Assembly: GCA_026184775.1 (NCBI GenBank)
Contig: JANCYW010000001.1
Coordinates: forward strand, 62,001 to 126,000
Length of the DNA: 64,000 nt
From: Cyanidium caldarium
Taxonomy: Eukaryota; Rhodophyta; Bangiophyceae; Cyanidiales; Cyanidiaceae
Reading direction: 5' to 3'
Shown: positions 44,820 through 53,887 of the stretch, one piece after another
How positions within the stretch are numbered: position 1 is the first letter of the stretch
How the letters are laid out: every line of letters starts with the position of its first letter
Position numbers and translations under genes: made by a program
Notes under the pieces: generated by a model
Seen by the model: only the letters and a program-made list of their open reading frames with translations
What the model was told of the DNA's origin: nothing
Databases searched by the model: none

Positions 44820-45356
44820 ATGGGCCAGCTATTCAGTCGGCTCATCCGCTCCGTGTTTGGCGGCAAAGAGGTGCGCGCGCTGATCCTCGGGCTGGACAAC
44901 GCCGGCAAGACCACCATCCTGTACAAAATGCTGGATCCGGGCTCGCAACTGGAACACACGCCCACGGTCGGCTTCAACCTGGAGACGCTGCAGGTGGGCG
45001 GGCTGAAGCTGCAGTGTTGGGACTTGGGTGGGCAAGAGTCCATCCGGCCGTTTTGGCGTTCGTATTTCTTCCACCAAGAGGCGGTCCTATTTGTGGTGGA
45101 CAGCGCGGACACCGAACGTATGGAGGTGGCGCGACAAGAGCTGCACAGTATCTTACAGGAGCCGGAGCTGGAGAACGCGGTGGTGTTGGTGCTGGCCAAC
45201 AAGCAGGATCGCGAGGGTGCGCGCAGCGTGGCCGACGTGAGCGATCACCTGCGGCTGAGCGGGCTGCAGCGCACCTGGACGGTGATGGGCACCAGCGCCC
45301 TGAAAGGTGAGGGGTTGCGGGAAGCGTTCGCCTGGCTGGCGCAACAACTCAAGTGA
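44820..45356 (+). CDS. ARL1: Arf-like small GTPase ARL1
   Basis: 178 aa, family size. Start MGQLFSRLIRSVFGGKEVRA has Gly2 for N-myristoylation. GTP motifs are G1 LGLDNAGKTTI, the switch PTVGFNLETL, G3 WDLGGQESIRPFWR, G4 ANKQDRE and G5 TSALKGEG. The pattern W-D-L-G-G-Q-x-S-I-R-P-x-W-R is characteristic of ARL1. It acts at the trans-Golgi, recruiting GRIP golgins. The frame extends nine codons upstream, but myristoylation fixes the start at 44820. Confidence 0.9.
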   Translation: MGQLFSRLIRSVFGGKEVRALILGLDNAGKTTILYKMLDPGSQLEHTPTVGFNLETLQVGGLKLQCWDLGGQESIRPFWRSYFFHQEAVLFVVDSADTERMEVARQELHSILQEPELENAVVLVLANKQDREGARSVADVSDHLRLSGLQRTWTVMGTSALKGEGLREAFAWLAQQLK

Positions 45357-45462
45357 CGGCAGCGGTCTGCGGGAGAGGCAACGTCAGGATGTGGCTGGCG
45401 CGCGCATCCGCACCTGAACCCACCGTACATTGCGCAAGCCATTCGTTCACGGTGTCCTCCAC

Positions 45463-46155
45463 TCATCCCGTCCACTTTTTATCCCGCTCTTCGAGTTCCT
45501 GCTGGGCGATTTTGGCGAGCAGATACGCGACGCACTGGACGCGACGGTGCATCTGGGGCGTCGACGCGCTCTCCCCGACGCCCGGAAACTGAGGCAGTTG
45601 CTCCCGCAGGATATTCTGGTACTCGGGCGGTATGCAGCCCTGCAGCATGTCCGCAGCGCGCTGCACGGTCGCGTCGTCATCGGGTGAGTACCACTCGGTG
45701 CAGCCGATAAAATCCGGCGGGTGGTCGGCCGGAAACGCCCGCAACCACTCGGGCGCCACCGCATCCACCCGCCACCGCATCAGGTTGGGATCGAACGTGT
45801 AGCCCAGGCTCTGCCACACCATCATCAGGATGGACATGGAGTCGACACTGCCGTCCACGCACCGATACCAAAAGTCGGTCGGAATGGTGGTAGGCAGCTG
45901 TCCCGGGTGCAGCACCCGCCAGATGAGCGGATCCTTGCTGCGATCTTTCGCCCACGTTTTGTCAGACTGCTCCACCGACTGGGCGCGCTCGGTCGACTCC
46001 ATGCGCAACGATGCCAGGGCGCGGCGCCGTCGCTCTGTCGGGCGCGGGGAAATGAGCGCGCCGACGCGCGATATCCGACGACCGCCGGGCCGCGTCCGCC
46101 ACGGGCAGGGCGCGACGCCGCGAGCAAACGGCGCCGCCACAAAAGCAGACGGCAT
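45463..46155 (-). CDS. unrecognised plastid-targeted protein
   Basis: 230 aa from the ATG at 46155. Leader MPSAFVAAPFARGVAPCPWR, with Phe at position 5, FVAAP and no acidic residues, is a textbook red-algal transit peptide. The mature part (about 70-230) looks soluble and conserved: TTIPTDFWYRCVDGSVDSMS, ILMMVWQSLGYTFDPNLMRW, WLRAFPADHPPDFIGCTEWY and MLQGCIPPEYQNILREQL. A fragment like F-P-x-x-P-P-D-F-I-G recalls uncharacterised chloroplast proteins of plants, but I cannot name a family. No membrane helix or metal motif. It is convergent with ARL1, 106 bp apart. Confidence 0.6.
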   Translation of the reverse strand: MPSAFVAAPFARGVAPCPWRTRPGGRRISRVGALISPRPTERRRRALASLRMESTERAQSVEQSDKTWAKDRSKDPLIWRVLHPGQLPTTIPTDFWYRCVDGSVDSMSILMMVWQSLGYTFDPNLMRWRVDAVAPEWLRAFPADHPPDFIGCTEWYSPDDDATVQRAADMLQGCIPPEYQNILREQLPQFPGVGESASTPQMHRRVQCVAYLLAKIAQQELEERDKKWTG

Positions 46156-46559
46156 GAGGTATCCCCAGGAGAAGTATCCACCGACAGAGCACGGTCCTTC
46201 GTTGGCAGAGACTTGCAATAAAGGTGCAACGAGGCGGTCACCCGCAGCGGTTCTCACGCACGACCGTGCCCGAGCGCCACTGCCGTCGACGGACGCGTGC
46301 ACCGCGACTTTCATCCGAGACGCGCGCCAGTCGCGGATCGTTGCGGAGAGCGTGCGGTCTCCGTGCCGAGCGTTGCGGATACGGCGGCGATCGGGAGCGG
46401 TTCATCCCTGAAGCACAAAGCGCCGTGGGTGTCTGTTTCCGCATCATTTACACGGAACGGGGTCGTTTGGTGGGTATTCAGAGGGGGTGTGTCGGGGAAA
46501 CCTATGCGCCGTCCCCACGACGCCACTCGCCCCCCCCCCGATCCCTCAGAAACAACAAC
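46156..46559. other. intergenic
   Basis: About 400 bp between the start of one minus-strand gene and the stop of the next. It contains a 10-base C tract near 46530. No gene recognised; it likely holds the promoter of the plastid-protein gene. Confidence 0.5.
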
Positions 46560-47345
46560 CTACTTCTCCCTTGATGGCACGCTCAGTAGATAGGCCGCCC
46601 CCACAGCCAATCGCACCACGTTCCAAACGATATGTGCGGCAACCACGAGACATGTCCATCGGCTCCACCACGGCTGCCTGCAGAGATGCGTCTCTGCGCT
46701 CATCCTATCCGCGGTCGTTGCATGCGCGACCTCGATGCCTCGCGGCAGACACAAACTCCAGTGCAGGTGCGCCATCAGAGGCAAATACTCCGTCAGGCAC
46801 GTCCGTAACCCATGCGCGCCGTTCAGTGTCAGCAACAACCACCGGTGGCGCGTCGGGGAGGTGAGGCGGGCCCGATGGCGTCCCGACGGCGGCCGTGTCT
46901 GGCACCAGAGGGCGGCGTACAGGCCCAGCCAGCAGGAAGCATAATCCAGCGCCACATAGGCTACCAGCCATTCCCAGCAGGTGGCGCTCATGGCCAGGCC
47001 ACCGAGGAACGCTACGGGAGCATAGGCACGCACCGCGCGATCCACCAACAGGCGCAACATCCCCGGGCGATCCTCCAACCGCCAAGTACGCTCAGACGCT
47101 GCGGCTCGCGTCGTCCTCGTCGTCGCGAGGTAAAGGAGGTACGCGCTCAAGTAGACAGAAGACGGAAGAAGCGCCCACCAAACCCTCCCGGCGGTACCGC
47201 GGGGCGGAATGAGGAGCGGCACGGCGTGCAGCGCCCCCGCCCCAGTAGCGCCGCCAGCGAATAGCAGCGCCGGAACCAGAGCGCAACCACTATCGGTAAC
47301 CGACATGAATTCCCACCTCTCGTCACCCGCAATATCAGTGCTCAT
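46560..47345 (-). CDS. unrecognised multi-pass membrane protein
   Basis: 261 aa from the ATG at 47345 (another Met 13 codons on, at 47306, would also serve; the frame opens at a GTG at 47498). About five to six hydrophobic segments are visible, for example LVPALLFAGGATGAGALHAV, VWWALLPSSVYLSAYLLYLA, YAPVAFLGGLAMSATCWEWL, VAYVALDYASCWLGLYAALW and CLVVAAHIVWNVVRLAVGAA. No signal peptide, glycosylation pattern or catalytic motif that I can name. The frame is intact and the hydrophobic periodicity is that of a real membrane protein. Confidence 0.55.
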   Translation of the reverse strand: MSTDIAGDERWEFMSVTDSGCALVPALLFAGGATGAGALHAVPLLIPPRGTAGRVWWALLPSSVYLSAYLLYLATTRTTRAAASERTWRLEDRPGMLRLLVDRAVRAYAPVAFLGGLAMSATCWEWLVAYVALDYASCWLGLYAALWCQTRPPSGRHRARLTSPTRHRWLLLTLNGAHGLRTCLTEYLPLMAHLHWSLCLPRGIEVAHATTADRMSAETHLCRQPWWSRWTCLVVAAHIVWNVVRLAVGAAYLLSVPSREK

Positions 47346-47915
47346 CCATCGAAAAACAATCACCGCGCCATCCACACCCACACACCCGCTCCCCGGTTCA
47401 TCGCAGCGCCGCACCGTTGCGCGCCATCCAGGCAGGCTCCCGCAGCCATCCGGCGCGAAAGGGCGCCCGCACACGGCGATCGATCGGGCGCTGTGCACGC
47501 GCGCGCCAAACAGATTTTTATCGGGTGCGTGCGTGCGTGTGCGGCGACAAACGGGCGGCGCTCTCGCCGTGCGGGATCGCGTAGCGGTTGGTCACCGCGT
47601 CCTCGGTTTGGGACGGTGGACGTTTCCGCGGCGTTCAGACGCGTTGTGAGACGCCCATGAAGCGGTGACGTGAAGAGGGTTCGGGTGTGTGAGTAGAGTA
47701 GCTACGTGGGCACGGACCTGTTTATGCGGTTGGCGGTTGTGAGAGGGCACTGCAGCGTGTCGATTGGCCGCACAAAAACGTGTACACGAGACGGACGGTG
47801 GGGCGACGGGAGGGCGCGTGATTCTCGTGGCAGTGGCGCGCGCACCGAGTGGCGCGCATCGTTAAGACGTTGATCTCTTTATCGAACAGTGGTAGGCGGT
47901 GCGGATTCGGGAACT
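47346..47915. promoter_or_regulatory. divergent intergenic region upstream of the CCT gene
   Basis: 570 bp between a minus-strand membrane-protein gene and the CCT gene. It has an inverted CCAAT box (CGATTGGCCG) at 47761-47770 and a short TGCG run near 47525-47538. No gene recognised; the CCT gene may have a long leader. Confidence 0.5.
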
Positions 47916-49346
47916 ATGGCGCGTCGCTCCCGGCGGCCAGCGGCGATCGCAGGGGCGCGGGACGCGCCGCCCGGCTCGCCTCCGTGGTTTCATCTCGCCC
48001 AGCCGCAACCGTTCTGCTGGGGGTACGCGGCGATGCCGCTGTGGCCGGGCGCTCCGATGCGGATGCCCAACGGGTATCCGGTGCGGTATCCGTACGCGCC
48101 GCCACCGCTGCACCCGCCGCCCACGATGGCAGCGCTGCGGTGCGGAGACGTGGCGCCCGGCGGCGGCGGCGGCGGCGCAGTCGTTCCACCCGGCGGATGG
48201 AACGCCGAGGATGGCGATGACGGCGCTAGCGGCAATTCCAACTGGACCGAGTCGTCGTTAGCGGCAGCGAATCCGTTGCGAGCGGCAGAGCAGAGCGGTG
48301 CATCGGGGAACGGTGCCGAGATGCCAAAGCCGTCGTCGTCATCGCCGACGGTTCCTGGCGCGCCAACTGCACGTGGCCGGAGTTTTTACAGGGGCACAGC
48401 AGCGACGTTGCCCACCTACTGGCCGCCACCGTCATGGGACAAAGTGCCACCGACGGATACCCACGCGTGGCGCGGTTCCGGCGCTTCGCTAGGCAAAACG
48501 CGCTCCGACGGCATGCAGAACGCGGCGCCCGATTCTCACGGCTCGGTGAGTGGCACGAGTAGCGGCGGCGCCCGCGACACCACCTCCCTCCTGGGCGGCA
48601 GTAATCAACCGCATGGCGTCGGAGATCGCACCTCCAGCGGCGACGAGGAGCGCGGTGTGTCTCACGGACGAGGCGCGCCGCCCAACTCGTCCAGTCCGCT
48701 GCCTTTCGCCCCGGGCCCGACCTCTTACGCGATGCCCCATCCCGGATGGTATGCTGCAGGCGTGCCTGTGCGCGCCCCCGCGATGCCGGGATACTTTTAT
48801 GCGGTGCCCTGTGGCGGCGGCGGCGGCGGCAGCGGCAGCAGCAGCAGCAGCAGCGATCCGCATTCCCACAACGGTTACGTCTATTACCCGTGCCGATGGC
48901 CGACCATGTCGATGGCCGGCGCCGACGGGCACTTCGGTGGGGATGCCGCGGCCGCCTGGCGCGCTCCGGCACCCATGCCCTCACCGCCGCCACCGCTGAT
49001 GCTGGCGCCCACACAAACGGAAGCGTTGAGAGGTGCACTTGGCGGGGAATGGACCGCGCCGGCCCGCACTGCATCGCCAGAACGCACCCGTCCCTACGCC
49101 GCACACCCGGATTCGCTGCCCGATACCATCGCGGCGACGACATCGGCCGCAGCAGTTACGGATGGCGAGGCGTATCGTCGTTCGCGTGTGGAGCGCTACC
49201 TCCACCGACGCCGTCAGCGCCTGCTGCATCCACGAACCAGCATTCGATACAAGGTGCGCAAACGCCTGGCGGATTCGCGACCGCGCATCCGCGGTCGGTT
49301 CGCCCGCCCCGTCACCGCACCCACTCCCCCGTCGTCGACCGTTTGA
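47916..49346 (+). CDS. CCT-domain transcriptional regulator
   Basis: 476 aa from the ATG at 47916. Most of the protein is Gly/Pro/Ser-rich and disordered, with Tyr-Pro repeats and a Ser run. A CCT motif (CONSTANS, CO-like, TOC1) sits near the C-terminus: AYRRSRVERYLHRRRQRLLH, then PRTSIRYKVRKRLADSRPRI and RGRFARP. It matches the consensus R-x-x-x-V-x-R-Y-x-x-K-R-x-x-R, I-R-Y-x-x-R-K-x-x-A-D-x-R-P-R-x-x-G-R-F. CCT proteins bind DNA with NF-Y and act in light, clock and metabolic control in plants and algae. No B-box, GATA or receiver domain is present, so the subclass is open. It is tail to tail with Pumilio, 115 bp apart. Confidence 0.85.
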   Translation: MARRSRRPAAIAGARDAPPGSPPWFHLAQPQPFCWGYAAMPLWPGAPMRMPNGYPVRYPYAPPPLHPPPTMAALRCGDVAPGGGGGGAVVPPGGWNAEDGDDGASGNSNWTESSLAAANPLRAAEQSGASGNGAEMPKPSSSSPTVPGAPTARGRSFYRGTAATLPTYWPPPSWDKVPPTDTHAWRGSGASLGKTRSDGMQNAAPDSHGSVSGTSSGGARDTTSLLGGSNQPHGVGDRTSSGDEERGVSHGRGAPPNSSSPLPFAPGPTSYAMPHPGWYAAGVPVRAPAMPGYFYAVPCGGGGGGSGSSSSSSDPHSHNGYVYYPCRWPTMSMAGADGHFGGDAAAAWRAPAPMPSPPPPLMLAPTQTEALRGALGGEWTAPARTASPERTRPYAAHPDSLPDTIAATTSAAAVTDGEAYRRSRVERYLHRRRQRLLHPRTSIRYKVRKRLADSRPRIRGRFARPVTAPTPPSSTV

Positions 49347-49461
49347 ATCACACATACCCAGACACATGCATACCCAGCGCCGACGTCATCCTGCATGCCT
49401 TAAAATACGCGCTCCTGTCGCCGCAACGCAAGCTCCGCACCCGTGTCATCCGTATACTCGT

Positions 49462-52400
49462 TTAGATATCTGCAGCCCGCGTCGATTCCGCCCACCGTCC
49501 ACTGCCCACGTATGCGCCCGCAGCACCGTTGCGGGTGGGATGGGCGTGCGCCGACGCACCGCCGTATCGCTCGGCCGGTCGACGCGGGCGCGCCGGTCCT
49601 CGACCATTCCGATGACCCGCGCCGCCTCCACCACCGCCTCCGTGCTGATTCCATGACGGCGCCGGGCGGTTGCTGCCGTCCGCAACGGGCGACGACGACG
49701 ACGACGACGACGACGATGTCAGCGCACGATAACCGCCGACGGCGTTGTGGTTGCTCCCGGCAGCATCGATGCGCGCCAGAATGTGCTTCCCGTAGGTGTA
49801 CCGCTTGATCAGCGGGATATGCGCGCGCAATACATGCACGGCGCGAGCGCGCTGCGCCTCCCCGGCAATATCCAGAATCCTCTGTACAACATAATTCCCA
49901 AACTGGTCCTTGACAAGCTCCACCAGCGGCGATTGCGCCGGCGGCAGGGCGTCATCGCCGACGAGCAGCTCGATCAGGGTGGTACGGTCGGCCGGCGCGC
50001 CGTACTGCAGACAGCGCTCGACGACATTGCTGGCGAATTTGTGTTGGCTCAGCGCGACGCACTGCTGCTTCACGATGGCCATGATCTCGGCGCGATGCTC
50101 CTCCTTGGCGTGCTCCACCACGTGCTGGATGACGTAGTTGCCGTATTGGTCGCGGAGGAGTTTGCGCGATGCGGCCATCACGTGCCGCAGGATGGGCGCT
50201 TTCTGCTCTTCGGGCGAGTACTCCAGGATGCGCTGGATGACGCGGCAGCCGTACGAATGCTCGGCCAGGGCCACCGCCTGCTCCCGCACCGCATCCACCA
50301 CGAACTGCACGTGCTGGCTAGGCACGCGCTCAATACACTTTTGCACCACGTGATTGCCGTTCTGGTCGCGGATGCACTTGAGCACGTGGCCGTCCAGCTC
50401 GGACACCAGCTCGGCCTGGATCGGGGCCGGAAACACCTCGAGCGCCTTTTGCACCGCGCGGCAGCCGTACATGTGCAACGAGAGCGAGAGCATGCGGTGT
50501 TTCAGTTTGGCGGCGATGCAGCGGATGCTGTTGGCGGAGCCGTGCTCCAGCAACTTTTGGATCACGTAGTTGCCGAACACGTCGGTGATGAGGCGGTTCA
50601 TATCGGGCAGGATCTCCTCCAGCAGCGCGTCCACTTCCGCCTCCGAGGCGCTCTCCAGCCGAGTCTGGATGAAGCGCGAGCCGTGCTGGTCGGTGCTGAA
50701 CTCGACCACGTGGTTCGCAATGTGTGCCAGCGTCCAGTCGTCGGTGGCGGCGACTTCCTCGGCGGCCCCGGACATTTGCAGCGCTCGAAACGTCTCCAGC
50801 AGCGCCGAGCGCGATACCTGCGACAGGGACGCTGACGAGTCCAGTGCGCCCACGCCCGCCGCGGTCGCTGCCGCTCGCGGCACGTCCAGGCCGCGCGCCT
50901 CCAGCCCCCGCGCCATGTGGGGATCCATCCCAAAACACGACGACGGCGGCGGCGGCGGCGGCGGATAGGCGTTGGGCGTGTGGGTGCGTGATGGCGGCAG
51001 GCTGACCGGCGAGAAGGAGCCGTTGCGGTGACGCCGGCCGCTCGGTGCGCGCGCACTTCGGCATACCCGCGAATCCAGCGGTGTTGGCGTCAGTGCCGGC
51101 CCCAGCTCCAGCGGCAGTGTCGGTGGCACTGGCCGCGGCTCGCTGTCTATGACGTGCAGGCCGCGACCACCCGCCGGCGGCAACGTCTGGAAAAGTGGCG
51201 GTGCCGTCGATCCGGCACCGCCGCCGCGCCGGCTGGCCGTCGGTATCCGCGTTGCTGCTACCGCGGCCGCGGCCGCGGCCCCGGTGCCCAATGGTGGCAT
51301 GGCCGTCTCGGAGGGCGCCATCGCTGGCGTGTGAAGCCCCATGCGATACACGGCGCGCGCCAGCGCATCCGCCGACAACGAGTTGGCGCTGGCATCGTGC
51401 GGCAGCGGCACGCCGGCGCCCCCGAAACCGCTACCGACGGGATCCATCCGCACAGCGCCCGGATACGTCAGCGGCGGCATCGTATACCCGCCGCCACAAG
51501 TTGGGGCGGTCACGTCCATCTCCACCGACATTGAGGCGCGCGCCGCACCCAGTGGTGTTTGTCGCGCCGACGTTAACGCTTGCCACGATGGCCAGCTGCC
51601 GTCCTGGCCGGCGTAACGCATCCCACGCCGCCCGCCCGGACTCGCACACGCCGAGCGCGGCGACAAGTTGCTGCCCATCGACGAGGACGACGAGAGCGGC
51701 CACTGCAGGGCGGCATTCGCATCGCTGCCGGGCGGCGGGGCGTTCCACAGAGGCGGTGGCATGGCGGCGGTCGTCGTCGCTGACGACGAGCACGCCGAGG
51801 TCGATGACATCGACGACGACGAATACGGCAGGCGCGGCGACGGCGCCGACGTCTCACTAAACTTGCGGTGCACATCCAACGTTTCCTCGCTGTAGCGCGG
51901 TGTGCCGCCCAGCGCCTGCCCGTAATGCGCATAGGCCTGTCGCCTGCCGGTCATCGAACGCGCCAGAGACGACGACTGTGGGTCTGATGTCGACACACTG
52001 CTGAACTGACTGGCGCTGCGCGCCCGCGCCGGCGACGACACGAACGAGAACGCGTCCACCGACGGACTCGGTGTGCGCAACGAGTCGCTGCGCACCGCGC
52101 CAGCCACCGAGCGGTGCGGCACCGGCGCCCAGATGCCCTGAAACGGCTCCATCGACGCGGCCGCCCGCAGACCGTGATCGGGCAGGGGGCCCGCCGGTGG
52201 CACGGTCGCCGATGTCGCTGTCGGCGCCCGAAACTCGGCATCGGAAAAGGGCGACGCCGACGGGTGAAACGCGGGCGCCGCTGCCGAGACGTCTCGGCGG
52301 CCGTTGGCGCTGCCGGCGTTGCTGGCCGTGCTCGACGAGCTGCCATTGCTGTCTTGCCGGTGGAAGCAGCCCACCGCTTTGTCCACCTCCCGGCGTCCGC

Positions 52401-52911
52401 TGGCGGGCGCCGGGGCCGCGGACGACGGCGCGGCACTGGTCACCGTCAGCTGCGCGAAATGCTCGCGGGTGGTCGGTGGTGGCAGCATCCGCCCGTCGCT
52501 CGCCATCATCCCCGGGTCTCGCAGCGGCTCGGTGAAAGGCCTGAGGCCCCACGGCATCTCGTCTGACACCGGCATGCCGTGTTCACGTGCGCTGCGCGAC
52601 CGAGTCACGGCTCGGTACGAGGGCGTTGAGGGCGCGTTGCCGAACGGGTCGTCGTCTGCCGATGGCGCGCCGCCACTGGCCGCAGCGCTCCAACCCGAGA
52701 AACTCCACAGCGGTGCCGAGTAGGGCGCCGCGGCCTCCGCATCGGAAACACCGGCAGCGGCGCTGTCGCCCACCAATCCACTCGATGGGGAGGCGTCGCC
52801 CATAACACCGCCGTTGCTGGCGCCAGTCGCCTTCCACTCATTGTCGCCCCAGGGCCCACCGCGCTGCCTGCCAGGACCAACACCGCCCCATCCCGCTCCG
52901 TCCTCCACCAT
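49462..52911 (-). CDS. PUM: Pumilio (PUF) RNA-binding protein
   Basis: 1149 aa. About 760 residues of low-complexity Ser/Ala/Pro/Gly-rich sequence precede eight PUF repeats (about residues 770-1090). The five-residue RNA-reading motifs of repeats 1 to 8 are SRFIQ, NYVIQ, CRAVQ, NHVVQ, CRVIQ, NYVIQ, SNVVE and NYVVQ. This set is the same as in animal and plant Pumilios except for CRAVQ in repeat 3 where CRVIQ is usual, so the expected target is the 3'-UTR element UGUANAUA. Proteins of this class repress translation and promote mRNA decay in the cytoplasm. The tail after the repeats is short, disordered and carries Ser and Gly runs. It starts at the only plausible ATG. Confidence 0.95.
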   Translation of the reverse strand: MVEDGAGWGGVGPGRQRGGPWGDNEWKATGASNGGVMGDASPSSGLVGDSAAAGVSDAEAAAPYSAPLWSFSGWSAAASGGAPSADDDPFGNAPSTPSYRAVTRSRSAREHGMPVSDEMPWGLRPFTEPLRDPGMMASDGRMLPPPTTREHFAQLTVTSAAPSSAAPAPASGRREVDKAVGCFHRQDSNGSSSSTASNAGSANGRRDVSAAAPAFHPSASPFSDAEFRAPTATSATVPPAGPLPDHGLRAAASMEPFQGIWAPVPHRSVAGAVRSDSLRTPSPSVDAFSFVSSPARARSASQFSSVSTSDPQSSSLARSMTGRRQAYAHYGQALGGTPRYSEETLDVHRKFSETSAPSPRLPYSSSSMSSTSACSSSATTTAAMPPPLWNAPPPGSDANAALQWPLSSSSSMGSNLSPRSACASPGGRRGMRYAGQDGSWPSWQALTSARQTPLGAARASMSVEMDVTAPTCGGGYTMPPLTYPGAVRMDPVGSGFGGAGVPLPHDASANSLSADALARAVYRMGLHTPAMAPSETAMPPLGTGAAAAAAVAATRIPTASRRGGGAGSTAPPLFQTLPPAGGRGLHVIDSEPRPVPPTLPLELGPALTPTPLDSRVCRSARAPSGRRHRNGSFSPVSLPPSRTHTPNAYPPPPPPPSSCFGMDPHMARGLEARGLDVPRAAATAAGVGALDSSASLSQVSRSALLETFRALQMSGAAEEVAATDDWTLAHIANHVVEFSTDQHGSRFIQTRLESASEAEVDALLEEILPDMNRLITDVFGNYVIQKLLEHGSANSIRCIAAKLKHRMLSLSLHMYGCRAVQKALEVFPAPIQAELVSELDGHVLKCIRDQNGNHVVQKCIERVPSQHVQFVVDAVREQAVALAEHSYGCRVIQRILEYSPEEQKAPILRHVMAASRKLLRDQYGNYVIQHVVEHAKEEHRAEIMAIVKQQCVALSQHKFASNVVERCLQYGAPADRTTLIELLVGDDALPPAQSPLVELVKDQFGNYVVQRILDIAGEAQRARAVHVLRAHIPLIKRYTYGKHILARIDAAGSNHNAVGGYRALTSSSSSSSSSPVADGSNRPAPSWNQHGGGGGGGAGHRNGRGPARPRRPAERYGGASAHAHPTRNGAAGAYVGSGRWAESTRAADI

Positions 52912-53143
52912 GTTCAGATCCGGAAGTCGCTACCGCAGAGCGACTCGGGCGGATGCGCGACCGCGCGTCGCTGCACCTACAGCCACAGCTGAGAGATGTC
53001 GCCCCCCGGTGGCAGGCCGCTCTCTCCACACTCCCTCTCCGGTGCTGTGCAACCCGTTCTATGGACAAATCACCCCGCAATATCGATGTGCAGACTCTCG
53101 TTTCACGCGCCCACTCCCGCAGTGTGGCAGACGGGCACTAGAA

Positions 53144-53187
<44 letters not shown>
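53144..53187. repeat. (TGCG)11 microsatellite
   Basis: Eleven perfect tandem copies of TGCG over 44 bp, flanked by CG-alternating sequence. It lies midway between the Pumilio and NHLRC2-like starts. Confidence 0.95.
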
Positions 53188-53188
<1 letters not shown>

Positions 53189-53440
53189 GCACCCTGATTC
53201 GTCTCGCGTGCAACTCCCCTCAGCAATGAAATACCTCGCCGACTATGCAAACGCCTCGCCACGCAACCGATGCCCAGCGCCACCGTCACTGCGCTATGCC
53301 GTGAGTACGCTCACGTCCCTCAACCAGACGTCCCGTTGCGAGCGTTTCTCCACAGCGCGCGCGCGCGCGTCCTCAGTGGCCTGAGCAGTCAGTATGCGCG
53401 CGCGCACGATGTGCTGCGCCGGCGGAGCGCTCGCGCGTGG

Positions 53441-53485
53441 GTGTGTGCGCGCTCGCAAGCGCACGCAAATTGCGCTCGCACACAC
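53441..53485. other. two-step inverted repeat (hairpin)
   Basis: Outer arms GTGTGTGCG (53441-53449) and CGCACACAC (53477-53485) pair perfectly. Inside them AGCGCA (53458-53463) pairs with TGCGCT (53471-53476) around a 7-base loop; an 8-base bulge lies on the left. It is not followed by a T run, so a rho-independent-like or Pol III terminator is unlikely. Confidence 0.6.
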
Positions 53486-53887
53486 GATGGCAGCGGCGCG
53501 AACACGTACGCGCGCCCTTTCTCTGATCGAGCCGCCCCACGCGTGTCGCGTGGGAAAGTTCGCGGGCGCGGCGCCGCGGCGGCGAGCTCACCGAGAATAA
53601 CATGAGACAATATAGAGTGAATGGTGTCAATATGGATCAGTTCAGTGCCATGCAGGCCACGCATGCTTCGAAACGCGCATCCGCTCTGGGCGGCGGTCTG
53701 TGCGGTCCTGTTCCCAGAGGGAGGGCAACGTTCGCAGAGACGCTATCGAGGTGGGGAGTGCCATGAAAGATCACGAAAGACCCGCAGCAATCAGGCGCAT
53801 TATATTCCCGGTTTGTCAAGGCGACCCGTACGGATCCCGGTGACTCGAAGCTTTTTCCAAACCGCTTCTACTCCGCCTCCGCGCGCC

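Larger units (their letters stand above)
52912..53887. promoter_or_regulatory. 976-bp divergent intergenic region rich in simple sequence
   Basis: It lies between Pumilio (minus) and the NHLRC2-like gene (plus). It contains 11 tandem TGCG units (53144-53187), GC-alternating runs near 53355-53370 and 53396-53405, and a two-step hairpin (53441-53485). The NHLRC2-like frame is open back to 53621, but its extra residues are not conserved. No gene recognised. Confidence 0.55.

Noticed and set aside
53144-53187. CRISPR array or telomere-like repeat
   Set aside because: It is a plain tetranucleotide microsatellite without spacers, and not telomeric in sequence or place.
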